From positions 1 through 9,653 of the forward strand of contig JBFLZW010000003.1 in the NCBI GenBank assembly GCA_040755755.1: DNA of 9,653 bases, read 5' to 3'. The stretch is from a bacterium (lineage in GTDB: Bacteria > SZUA-182 > DTGQ01). Below, in pieces: positions 1 to 6,415 of this stretch. The notes beneath the pieces were generated by a model that had not been told where the DNA came from, searched no databases, and saw only the letters and a list, made by a program, of their open reading frames with translations. The stretch's first letter is position 1, and every line of letters starts with the position of its first letter. Position numbers and translations under genes: made by a program.

Positions 1-6
1 TGGCAT
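1..6 (-). CDS. Start of an unidentified gene leaving the window at the left edge
   Basis: Only the first two codons (Met-Pro) are present. The start is supported by a strong ribosome binding site: the minus strand reads AAAGGAG about 8 nt before ATG at 6-4. It lies 100 bp beyond the stop of the TPR lipoprotein gene and on the same strand, so it could be the next gene of the same cluster. The product cannot be told from two residues. Confidence 0.55.
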
Positions 7-31
7 GATAATCACTCCTTTCAGACCTTTT

Positions 32-55
32 TTGATACCTCTTCTCTGGTACCAA
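32..55 (-). other. Hairpin between the TPR gene and the next gene
   Basis: Eight-base arms TTGATACC (32-39) and GGTACCAA (48-55) pair with one G-T mismatch/wobble around an 8-nt loop. On the minus strand the hairpin sits after the TPR stop codon and just before the ribosome binding site of the next gene. No T-run follows it in that direction, so an intrinsic terminator is not well supported. It could be an mRNA processing or stability structure. Confidence 0.3.
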
Positions 56-106
56 GGATATTTTACCATGTCCGAACCTCTTTTTGTTTTCTATGTGGTC
101 GCGTAT

Positions 107-3070
107 TTATGGCGACCTGTACTTAGTTATTTTCCCCAACAACTCTTGAGCGTCTTTTTTCTCAGGGAATTCTTTTTGATTCGATAGTGCCTTATTTAAT
201 TCAACTGTGGCCTTTGCATTTTCTCCCTGGCGGAATAAGGCCAAGGCCAAATGAAACCTTATGGATGGATTTTCTTTATCCAGAGTAGCAGCTTGATTGA
301 ACCTATCTACAGCCTGATTGAATTTCCCCATTTTAAAATATACCCAGCCAATGGTGTCAATAACGGCTGGATTACCAGGATTCAGTTTGTCCGATTTCTG
401 TGCAAGTTCGAGAGATTGATCCAGGTTTTGTTCTCGGTCAGCATAGAACCAGGCGAGATCATTAAGAGCTCTGGCATTATTAGGGTCTAATAGAATAGAC
501 TTCTTATAAAAATCCTCCGCCTTTCCATAGTCTTTTTTATCTACGTAAGTACTCGCCAAAAAGAGGCTTACATAACTGTTCTTAGGATCTATTTTATTAA
601 GGATATATTGATATTGATCTATCGCCTGATCAGGTTTATTTTGTCGATTATAAGCAGTTCCAAGGTTTACCCTCAAATTTAAAGAATCAGGTAGTTTCTT
701 GATGCCCTTTTCCAGAGTATTGCAAGCCAATTCAGCCTGGCCTGATGACTGATAAACCGAGTAAAGCCTTAAGTATGTCTTTTCAAGATCGGGATTAGGA
801 TCTGTATCTATAGCCTTATTAAGGTAATCGATAGCCTCCTTGGTATTCCCCATCCTTAAGGATAATGTAGCCAGATCATTCAAAACAGCAGCACCGCTGA
901 CCTGTTTTTCAGAAATAATATCATCCAGTTTGGCTTTGGCCTTATCATGTTCCTTGTTAAGATTATAAGCATGGATCAAGAGCTCCCGGGCAGCAATGCT
1001 CTTTGGATTAGCCTTGGCTATCTTTTCAAATTCCGCAACAGCCAGGCCATACTCCTTATTCTTTAAATATGCTGAACCAAGAATGGTACCTGCCAGGTTT
1101 GAGTCCGGCATTACAGAGCTAACCTTCTTGGCCAGTTCGATGATCGACTTGACATCACCTTGTTCGGAGTAAACTTGAGCCAGCCGGGCAAAGGCGCTCT
1201 GATGTTTCGGATCTATGGAGAGAGCTTCCTGAAGCCTGTTGATTTCTTCCTTTTTATCTCCCGTTTTGGCATAAATTTCTGCCAGTCCCATAATTGCTTT
1301 AATATTCCTGGGATACTGTTTTAATATCCCTTGATATCTTTCAATAGCTTTGGCAGGTCCCCTTTCAAGGAGATCCAATTTGGCAAGATTGAATTGGGCT
1401 GTAAGGAATTTGGGATCTTCCGACAGAGACTTGTTCAAGCTCTCTCTGGCCTTATCGAAACGGCCCTGCTTAAGATATGACAAGCCAATAATATTATAAA
1501 ATAACCCACCCTGCTTGGGATTGGACTTCAGGGCATCAGAACAAATGTTGATTGCCTTATCCGGTGCATTCTGGTCTAAATAGGCCAGGGCCAGAGGAAC
1601 ATAGAGCTTCAGATTTTGGGGATTGATCGCGATTGCTGATTCGTAAATCTTGGTAACATCATCTTTCTGTTCACCCTTTTTCCGAAGAGCAGCCAGGTTC
1701 TGATGGGTCATGGTAAAATTGGGGTCCAGTTGCAGAGCCAATTGAAACTCATCTATTCCCTTATCCATCTTCTCGCTGCTGATATAGGCAATTCCCAGAA
1801 TATTGTGCAGATACGGATTATCAGGACTCAGATCGAGAGCCTTTTCTGCCTCGTTGATGGCAAACTCATATCGGTTAAGCTCGAGATTTATAGTGGCAAG
1901 CATTGTATGGGCGCCAATATGTTTGGGATCCAATTCGATCGCCTTCTGCAGTGCGCTGATACTCTGGTTCTTATTATTGACCTGATAATGGGCCAGACCA
2001 AGGAGATAATAGGAATTTACTCCCCCCGGATTTATCTGTACGGCTTTTTCAAGGTCTTCTATGGCTTCTCTGTATTGAGCTTTGACAAAATAAGCTCCAC
2101 CTCTCATATGATACCCGAAAGGCATCTTGGGGAACTTTTCAATAATCAGGCTTCCCTGTTTAATAGCTTCATCAAATTTCTTCTGCTGATTAAAGATGTC
2201 TCCTAGGGCAGCCATAGCCTCAAGCGAAGAAGGGTCTATCTTTAAAGTCTGCCGATACTGGTTTTCTGCTTCCTGGTACTCCTTCAACAGGTAGTAGTAC
2301 CGCCCCAAAGCCAGATATGGCCTGATATCCTTGGGTGATTTATCTCTGGCCATTTCAAAGGTCTTTTTGGCATCGACATAGTTTTTCATCTCCATGTACA
2401 GACCGCCCAGATTGATTAACACATGGATATTATCGGGATCCAATTTCAGGGAATTATCAAAATGTGAGTTGGCCAGGTTAAAATTCTTCATTGCAATATA
2501 GATTTGACCAAGCAAATTATGTATTTGGGACCCTTTTACTTCTGTTATCCCCTCAACCTGCTCTTTTCCCTTATTGAGCTCCAGGGCGGTCTTTGCTTCT
2601 TTCAATGCATTATCGAACTTCTTTTCAGCCAGATAGATAGAAGCTGATAAAAAATGAGCTTTGCTGTTACCAGGATCTTTGTCAATGACTTGCTTCAACT
2701 CCTGCATGGCATTATCCAATTTACCCGTAAGGAAATACGTTTCCCCCAGTTGAAGCCGGATAGAATAGTCACTCGGATCCATATCGAGTGCGCACTTGAA
2801 TTCAATAGTCGCAGCGTTGTAGTTCTTCTGTTCAAAAAATTTTACTCCCTCGGTCACATGTTCCTGCTTTGTCTTTCTACAGCCGCCAAGTGCAGGGATT
2901 AAGGCAAATAACCAGCATACTGTAGAAATAAGGAGCAATTTTTTAACTTTTATTGCTATACTACTGCCGGTATTGTTATGTTTATGGATGTTGCTGTATT
3001 TATAATTATATTTTTTTAATAATATTTTATAATCTTCCGTAAATTCAGCAATAAGATTTAACCATAGCAT
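107..3070 (-). CDS. Very long TPR-repeat lipoprotein, PEP-CTERM system PrsT type
   Basis: Encodes 987 residues from ATG at 3070, chosen because AGGAAAGG lies 9 nt upstream; a TTG two codons earlier (3076) is also possible. A hydrophobic segment at about residues 45-63 ends in a lipobox (LGGC, Cys about 64), so the protein should be an exported, lipid-anchored periplasmic or outer-membrane protein. The remainder is an almost unbroken run of roughly 25 tetratricopeptide repeats, with recurring A..L..A..LDP and G..Y...G..D.A patterns, forming a protein-binding superhelix. The length, lipobox and dense TPRs match the PEP-CTERM-associated TPR lipoprotein family (PrsT), found with exosortase-linked polysaccharide loci; the PEP-CTERM protein next door agrees. 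The exact partner is unknown. Oddity: 44 mostly polar and basic residues precede the signal hydrophobic stretch. TPR lipoprotein is secure; the PrsT assignment is by resemblance. Confidence 0.85.
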   Translation of the reverse strand: MLWLNLIAEFTEDYKILLKKYNYKYSNIHKHNNTGSSIAIKVKKLLLISTVCWLFALIPALGGCRKTKQEHVTEGVKFFEQKNYNAATIEFKCALDMDPSDYSIRLQLGETYFLTGKLDNAMQELKQVIDKDPGNSKAHFLSASIYLAEKKFDNALKEAKTALELNKGKEQVEGITEVKGSQIHNLLGQIYIAMKNFNLANSHFDNSLKLDPDNIHVLINLGGLYMEMKNYVDAKKTFEMARDKSPKDIRPYLALGRYYYLLKEYQEAENQYRQTLKIDPSSLEAMAALGDIFNQQKKFDEAIKQGSLIIEKFPKMPFGYHMRGGAYFVKAQYREAIEDLEKAVQINPGGVNSYYLLGLAHYQVNNKNQSISALQKAIELDPKHIGAHTMLATINLELNRYEFAINEAEKALDLSPDNPYLHNILGIAYISSEKMDKGIDEFQLALQLDPNFTMTHQNLAALRKKGEQKDDVTKIYESAIAINPQNLKLYVPLALAYLDQNAPDKAINICSDALKSNPKQGGLFYNIIGLSYLKQGRFDKARESLNKSLSEDPKFLTAQFNLAKLDLLERGPAKAIERYQGILKQYPRNIKAIMGLAEIYAKTGDKKEEINRLQEALSIDPKHQSAFARLAQVYSEQGDVKSIIELAKKVSSVMPDSNLAGTILGSAYLKNKEYGLAVAEFEKIAKANPKSIAARELLIHAYNLNKEHDKAKAKLDDIISEKQVSGAAVLNDLATLSLRMGNTKEAIDYLNKAIDTDPNPDLEKTYLRLYSVYQSSGQAELACNTLEKGIKKLPDSLNLRVNLGTAYNRQNKPDQAIDQYQYILNKIDPKNSYVSLFLASTYVDKKDYGKAEDFYKKSILLDPNNARALNDLAWFYADREQNLDQSLELAQKSDKLNPGNPAVIDTIGWVYFKMGKFNQAVDRFNQAATLDKENPSIRFHLALALFRQGENAKATVELNKALSNQKEFPEKKDAQELLGKITKYRSP

Positions 3071-3101
3071 AATCAATTACCTTTCCTTATTTTGTAAATT
3101 T

Positions 3102-3129
3102 ATTATATACCCCTTATCGTTTTATACAA
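3102..3129 (-). promoter_or_regulatory. Candidate sigma-70 promoter for the TPR lipoprotein gene
   Basis: On the minus strand a TTGTAT -35 box (3129-3124) is separated by 16 bp from a perfect TATAAT -10 box (3107-3102). Transcription would start near 3095, giving a leader of about 25 nt that contains the ribosome binding site at about 3080-3087. The -10 and the position are good and the -35 is 4 of 6. No sigma-54 (-24/-12) site was seen here, although such promoters are described for some PEP-CTERM genes. Confidence 0.45.
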
Positions 3130-3337
3130 ACACAAGATCTTAATTTTACGGCTCAAGTGGATCATATTCGGTAAGGGAGGTCAAGACCTTTCATTAGTTG
3201 CTGGATATTGGATCATAACGAAAGAAGTAAACGGGGGGTTATATACAATTGCCCCCTTCTGGATGGAGAACTCAGCCAGAGAGAGGGCTTTAAAAAAAAG
3301 AATAAAGAAATATACTGTAGATTATTTTCCCTACAAC

Positions 3338-3369
3338 TGTCGCTCTTTATATATTATATAACAGCGACA
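3338..3369. repeat. 32-bp near-perfect palindrome
   Basis: Outer arms TGTCGCT (3338-3344) and AGCGACA (3363-3369) are perfectly complementary. Inner arms TTATATA (3347-3353) and TATATAA (3355-3361) are also perfect around a single T. Two unpaired bases lie on one side and one on the other. It could extrude as a cruciform, or form a hairpin in RNA from either strand. It overlaps the end of the leader-like repeat at 3340-3440. Confidence 0.7.
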
Positions 3370-3440
3370 CCGAAACGGGACGATCCCAAGAAGATGGCTC
3401 TATTTATTCTTTAACTTCATGACAGTCTCTTTCTGTTGTT
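3340..3440 (-). repeat. Leader-like repeat, copy B (orphan)
   Basis: About 100 bp resembling 5445-5537 in the same orientation, roughly three quarters identical by eye with small gaps. Shared exact blocks occur in the same order: TCGCTCT, GACACCG, ACTTCATGA, GTCTCTTT and GTTGTT. Copy A is the leader just before the intact PEP-CTERM gene. Copy B lies downstream of the truncated paralogue, with no PEP gene after it. It may mark where a third PEP gene copy once stood, or it may be a regulatory element shared with the TPR gene about 270 bp further on. Confidence 0.6.
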
Positions 3441-3467
3441 CTAAAAGTAGAGGTTTATTTACCTCCA
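3441..3467 (-). terminator. Candidate intrinsic terminator after the PEP paralogue pair
   Basis: On the minus strand TGGAGGT pairs with ACCTCTA (7 bp, one G-U) across a 6-nt AT loop, followed after one base by TTTT. It is 64-90 nt beyond the stop codon at 3531 and in the right orientation to end a transcript carrying both PEP paralogues. The stem is short and the T-run modest. Confidence 0.42.
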
Positions 3468-3494
3468 TATACCCCACCTACAATAGTATGGTAT

Positions 3495-3530
3495 CTAAAC
3501 AAGAGAAAGTGAAAGAAGTAACAATGATGG
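3495..3530 (-). pseudogene. Decayed PEP-CTERM sorting tail behind an amber codon
   Basis: Reading in frame past the TAG stop (3533-3531) gives PSLLLLSLSLV and then a second TAG (3497-3495). The intact neighbour has VPEPSTLLLLG at the same place. Aligned codons are CCA-GAG-CCA-TCA in the intact gene and CCA-TAG-CCA-TCA here, so the stop replaces exactly the Glu codon of the PEP motif by one base change (G to T). The following Leu-rich codons are the remains of the transmembrane part. The second stop shows the tail is no longer maintained. Confidence 0.75.
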
Positions 3531-4391
3531 CTATGGTATCGGTATAACTGGTTCTGCTTCAATGACTATCGAAATAATATCAGATTGAACAGTATAGGCA
3601 TAGGCTTTGGCGCTGCTTTGCACATCCGTTGGCACAGTTGCTCTTACAATTTGAGCTAACTTTACATAAAAGTAATCACCTGTTTTAAAAGTAGTATTAT
3701 CTGTCTTAATACCGAGTGAACCTGGCAGTCCAAGGGATTCTTCCAATGTCCGCCTTCTCGTGCGATCGTTTATCCCGTCAGTGGTTAACGTATTAGAATA
3801 TGAAAAACTTATGACTGGGGCTGCTGTCGGATCCTTATATATCTCAAAGGCAAAATCTACTCGTGCCGTCCCTGATAAAAGGCCGGGCATATAACCAGTT
3901 AACCCCCCACTATTTAATATCCCAGAAAGTACAGCCTCTGCTGTTAATTCTACATTTATGCCGTAGTCCTCACCAGGGTCTGGGTTTAACCTATATCTGA
4001 TCATATCACCTGAATTCACTCCACTTCTCACTATGGCATAGGTCTCATAAGCGATGCCTTCATCTCCGGATGCACTTTGGGCCGTTGAATGAAGAATGAA
4101 TCTAACATGATTATCATTGTTTAATGGATTGTCAATCTTATCTCCACTTGCTTGTCCATATCCGTAAGCGCTAGTGCCTGCAAAAATGGCATCATCAGTG
4201 CTTACCCCTCGTGAAGCTTCCCAACCACTTGCAGACCACTTATAAGTTCCTTTGAATGTTGTGCCTGTCTCAGCATAAATTTCACCTGATATATAATCAA
4301 TCTGAATTGCCCATCCCAGTCGAGCACCCGAAAAGAATACAATAGAAGATACAAATATAATAAAGACTATCCATAATACTCTTTTATCCAT
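3531..4391 (-). CDS. Secreted paralogue of the PEP-CTERM protein, sorting tail lost
   Basis: 286 residues from ATG at 4391, chosen for the GAGGGGG ribosome binding site 8 nt upstream and the signal peptide that then starts properly (residues 1-28, Lys-Arg, hydrophobic core, cleavage after GWA). An in-frame ATG nine codons earlier (4418) is less likely. The mature protein is Gly/Ser/Thr-rich, apparently without Cys, with beta-strand-like alternation. It closely matches the product of 4475-5410 along its whole length, about two thirds identical by eye. It ends ...PVIPIP, where the paralogue continues VPEPST, because the Glu codon of the motif is TAG. The product should be exported but neither processed by exosortase nor membrane-held. 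It lies 83 bp downstream of its paralogue with no terminator between, so they are probably co-transcribed. Function unknown. Confidence 0.8.
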   Translation of the reverse strand: MDKRVLWIVFIIFVSSIVFFSGARLGWAIQIDYISGEIYAETGTTFKGTYKWSASGWEASRGVSTDDAIFAGTSAYGYGQASGDKIDNPLNNDNHVRFILHSTAQSASGDEGIAYETYAIVRSGVNSGDMIRYRLNPDPGEDYGINVELTAEAVLSGILNSGGLTGYMPGLLSGTARVDFAFEIYKDPTAAPVISFSYSNTLTTDGINDRTRRRTLEESLGLPGSLGIKTDNTTFKTGDYFYVKLAQIVRATVPTDVQSSAKAYAYTVQSDIISIVIEAEPVIPIP

Positions 4392-4438
4392 AATAATTAC
4401 CCCCTCAATATTCCCCATAGATAAAAAGCCGACCCTGT

Positions 4439-4450
4439 TTTTACCATGTC
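4439..4450 (-). repeat. 12-bp sequence shared with 61-72
   Basis: TTTTACCATGTC on the plus strand (GACATGGTAAAA on the minus) occurs here and at 61-72. In both places it lies between two minus-strand genes, about 48-66 nt before the start codon of the downstream gene. It could be a shared regulatory word or chance. Confidence 0.35.
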
Positions 4451-4474
4451 GAATTCACGTTAATTATTCTGATC

Positions 4475-5410
4475 TCATTTCGAGAGTGAGCCGATTTTCA
4501 AAGTAATAACACCAAAAATTCCAACGAGAGTGATACCTAAAAGAAGCAAGGTTGATGGCTCTGGTACTGGTGTAGTAGTAGGGTCTGCATGAATAGCTAT
4601 CGAAGTCGATTGAACAGCATAGGCACTGGCGCTGCTTTGGTAATCCCCTGACACAGATGCTCTGGCAATTTGAGCGAAATATACATAGATGGAATCACCT
4701 ATGTTAAAGGTAGTATTGTCTACCTTGGTACCGAGTAAACCTGGCAGTCCAACGGATTCTGTCAATGTCGGTCTCCCAGTTGTATTGTTTCTCCCGTCAG
4801 AGGTTAATGTATTATAATGCGAAAAACTCATGACTGCGTCTTCTGACGGGTCCGCATATATTTCAAAAGTAAAATCTATTTCTGCTGTCCCTGATAAAAG
4901 TCCAGGCATATAACCAGCCAACCCCCCGCTATTTATTGTCCCTGAGAGCACAGCCTCTGCTGTTAATTCCACACCCATGCCGTAATCCTCACCAGGACCG
5001 GGAGTTAACACAAATTTAAGCATATCGCCTGGATTCACTCCACTTCTCACTATGGCATAGGTCTCATAAGCGATGCCTTCATCTCCGGCTGCACTTTGGG
5101 CCGTTGAATGAAGAATGAATCTGGCGTGGTTGTCATTATTTAATGGACCATTGATCTTATATCCACTTGCCTGTCCATATCCGTAAGCGCTAGTGCCTGC
5201 AAAAATGGCATCATCAGTGCTAACTCCTCCTGAAGCCTCCCAACCAGTTGCAGACTTCACATAGTTTCCATTGAATGTTGTACCTGTCTCAGCATAAATC
5301 ACACCTGATACATACTCGATCTGTATTGCCCAACTCAGTCGAGCACCCCCCAAAATTAGAATAATGCATAAAAATACAGCGTTTCTTATCCACAATATCC
5401 TTTTATTCAT
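4475..5410 (-). CDS. PEP-CTERM sorting-domain secreted protein
   Basis: 311 residues from ATG at 5410, chosen for AAAGGAGT about 8 nt upstream; an ATG 17 codons earlier (5461) would place a polar stretch before the signal peptide. The signal peptide covers residues 1-28 (MNKRILW, hydrophobic core, SWA). The C-terminus has the three parts of a PEP-CTERM signal: VPEPST, a hydrophobic helix of about 20 residues, and a tail ending LKIGSLSK. The tail is weakly basic compared with the usual Arg cluster. Such signals are recognised by exosortase, typically in exopolysaccharide-producing Gram-negatives, and the protein is then released into or anchored in the matrix. The 250-residue mature domain is not one I recognise; it is Gly/Ser/Thr-rich and probably beta-sandwich-like. 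It precedes its truncated paralogue and follows leader copy A. Confidence 0.85.
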   Translation of the reverse strand: MNKRILWIRNAVFLCIILILGGARLSWAIQIEYVSGVIYAETGTTFNGNYVKSATGWEASGGVSTDDAIFAGTSAYGYGQASGYKINGPLNNDNHARFILHSTAQSAAGDEGIAYETYAIVRSGVNPGDMLKFVLTPGPGEDYGMGVELTAEAVLSGTINSGGLAGYMPGLLSGTAEIDFTFEIYADPSEDAVMSFSHYNTLTSDGRNNTTGRPTLTESVGLPGLLGTKVDNTTFNIGDSIYVYFAQIARASVSGDYQSSASAYAVQSTSIAIHADPTTTPVPEPSTLLLLGITLVGIFGVITLKIGSLSK

Positions 5411-5444
5411 GTATCTTACTCCTTTCACTAAGCTATTATCTGTT

Positions 5445-5537
5445 TCGCTCTCATACAGCATGACACCGGAATGGAGAATTCCCGAAGAAAGATGACTGTA
5501 TTTTTCGACTTCATGAGCGTCTCTTTATTTCGTTGTT
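5445..5537 (-). repeat. Leader-like repeat, copy A, ahead of the PEP-CTERM gene
   Basis: Matches 3340-3440 with conserved blocks in the same order. On the minus strand it forms the untranslated leader or promoter-proximal region of the PEP-CTERM gene, ending 34 nt before the start codon. Both copies contain a small hairpin at the same place, with different bases: GGAAT...ATTCC here, GGGA...TCCC in copy B. This hints that RNA pairing is what is kept. A 29-codon frame starting at 5514 is not conserved in copy B. Confidence 0.55.
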
Positions 5538-5888
5538 TATAACGATGGTGTCTAATAAATGAGAGCGACCTGTTTTAATAAATTGACAATATTAACTTAA
5601 CTATAGAGACTTTCTTTTCCTTGCTACCTAACGTTTTTCATAAACCTATCCCGCCTGCTTAGAGATAAGGAACTATTTTTAAGGAATGAGGTGGGGAAAA
5701 TATTACCTTCTGGTTATGTAAGGTCAACATTCCTCTCTTCCTTATGGTAGCTCGGCATGGCGAAAGGCTGAACGATTACTATGATTCTAATTACCTTTTT
5801 TTAAGATTAATGCATTTTAAATGCCATTTCCTAATTACCTGATATTTAAGGCTATTAACCATTCTCAAACCTAAATTATCTAAGAATA

Positions 5889-5905
5889 TGTAGCCTTTGG
5901 CTACA
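5889..5905. repeat. 7-bp perfect hairpin
   Basis: TGTAGCC (5889-5895) and GGCTACA (5899-5905) are perfectly complementary around TTT. On the plus strand it is followed at a distance by CATTTTAT, giving only weak terminator character. Confidence 0.6.
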
Positions 5906-5969
5906 GGTTCATTTTATATAGGTAACCTACAGTAACTTAATAAGTTTTATTAATATATAGGGTACAAAG

Positions 5970-5986
5970 TGTAGTAACTTACTACA
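5970..5986. repeat. 17-bp perfect dyad
   Basis: TGTAGTAA (5970-5977) and TTACTACA (5979-5986) are perfect complements around one C. The one-base centre fits a DNA site for a dimeric protein better than an RNA hairpin. It lies about 45 bp before the transposase fragment and could be a transposon-end remnant or an operator. Confidence 0.55.
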
Positions 5987-6031
5987 ATTTTAACCCATCC
6001 TCATATTACCTGTAAGACTTTCAAGCACCCC

Positions 6032-6223
6032 ATGAAACTGCTGGTTATTGGCTTCATTTCTTACCGTGAAGTGGAAGGGGGGCCAGCAAAAGCGCAGAGA
6101 ATACAAAGAATACAATGTAAAGATGAGAACTATGGAAACAAAGAGCTTGATCTTGATGAGACGGATATCAATATAGATCTGGCACGTATCCATGCCCGAT
6201 CTCCCAAAGGGCAATGCTATTAA
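6032..6223 (+). pseudogene. Fragment of an IS630-family transposase
   Basis: A 63-codon frame whose last third, around LDLDETDINIDLARIHARSP then KGQ, resembles the IS630/Tc1-like transposase block 'DE-T/S-G-x-N...R-x-(Y/H)-A-R-S-P-K-G-Q', which contains the first catalytic Asp. The usual Gly after DET is Asp here. Full-length IS630 transposases are about 330-350 residues; neither the N-terminal helix-turn-helix part nor the later catalytic Asp and Glu segments are seen. A stop follows immediately after KGQCY, so this is a dead remnant. It is the only plus-strand coding signal with family resemblance in the window and borders the truncated beta-helix gene. Recognition rests on one short motif. 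Confidence 0.5.
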
Positions 6224-6415
6224 GCCTCAAACCGCTATAACATTCTCCTGGAAGTCGTACTAACATTAAGGATCTTTGTGAGATTGTGATTCTCAGGCTG
6301 TTATCGAACAGGTGCGATGGATTCGACTCAGGAACTATCGTGCCTGCATTTTACATACTGAACGGAAAATGAAACAGTTAGGGAATCACCTTGTACTGAA
6401 ACGAGCATTGCAGGG
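6224..6415. other. Unassigned stretch between the transposase remnant and the beta-helix gene
   Basis: No start-to-stop gene with a ribosome binding site. The plus strand has an open frame of 46 codons ending at 6419 (6282-6419), rich in Arg, Leu and Lys, with no family resemblance. The minus strand has no continuation of the beta-helix repeats in any frame. It may be further decayed transposon DNA. Confidence 0.4.

Larger units (their letters stand above)
3071..3530. other. Intergenic region between the TPR gene and the PEP paralogue
   Basis: No convincing gene. From high to low coordinates it holds decayed PEP-CTERM tail codons (3495-3530), a terminator-like hairpin (3441-3467), a diverged copy of the PEP-gene leader (3340-3440) overlapping a near-perfect AT-rich palindrome (3338-3369), and the candidate TPR promoter. 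A GGGGG/CCCCC pair flanks a 14-nt spacer at about 3232-3258. The open frame at 3208-3414 on the plus strand has no ribosome binding site and is low-complexity. Confidence 0.6.
5538..6031. other. AT-rich intergenic region with several small palindromes
   Basis: No supported gene. Inverted repeats include GCATTT/AAATGC (5812-5824), TGTAGCC/GGCTACA with a TTT loop (5889-5905), TAGGT/ACCTA (5919-5929) and TGTAGTAA/TTACTACA around one C (5970-5986). The 10-mer CTAATTACCT occurs at 5787-5796 and 5831-5840, and AGTAACTTA at 5931-5939 and again inside the palindrome at 5970-5986. The promoter of the PEP gene pair should be here or in copy A, but no clear -35/-10 or -24/-12 pair was found. Confidence 0.5.

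Noticed and set aside
1703-2206. Long plus-strand open frame opposite the TPR gene
   Set aside because: It is antisense to a well-supported repeat protein, has no family resemblance, and is a shadow of TPR codon patterns.
3208-3414. Plus-strand frame of 68 codons in the gap ahead of the TPR gene
   Set aside because: It is low-complexity Lys- and Ile-rich, with no ribosome binding site, and covers the palindrome and leader repeat.
5428-5514. A 29-codon frame (ATG AAG ...) in the leader of the PEP-CTERM gene that could be an upstream peptide
   Set aside because: The other copy of the leader has frame-breaking gaps and an early stop at the same place, and the ribosome binding site is weak, so coding is not supported.
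6179-6196. TGGCACG ... ATGC inside the transposase remnant, another sigma-54-like match
   Set aside because: Spacing is 11 instead of 10 and it lies within coding remnant with no gene downstream on that strand.
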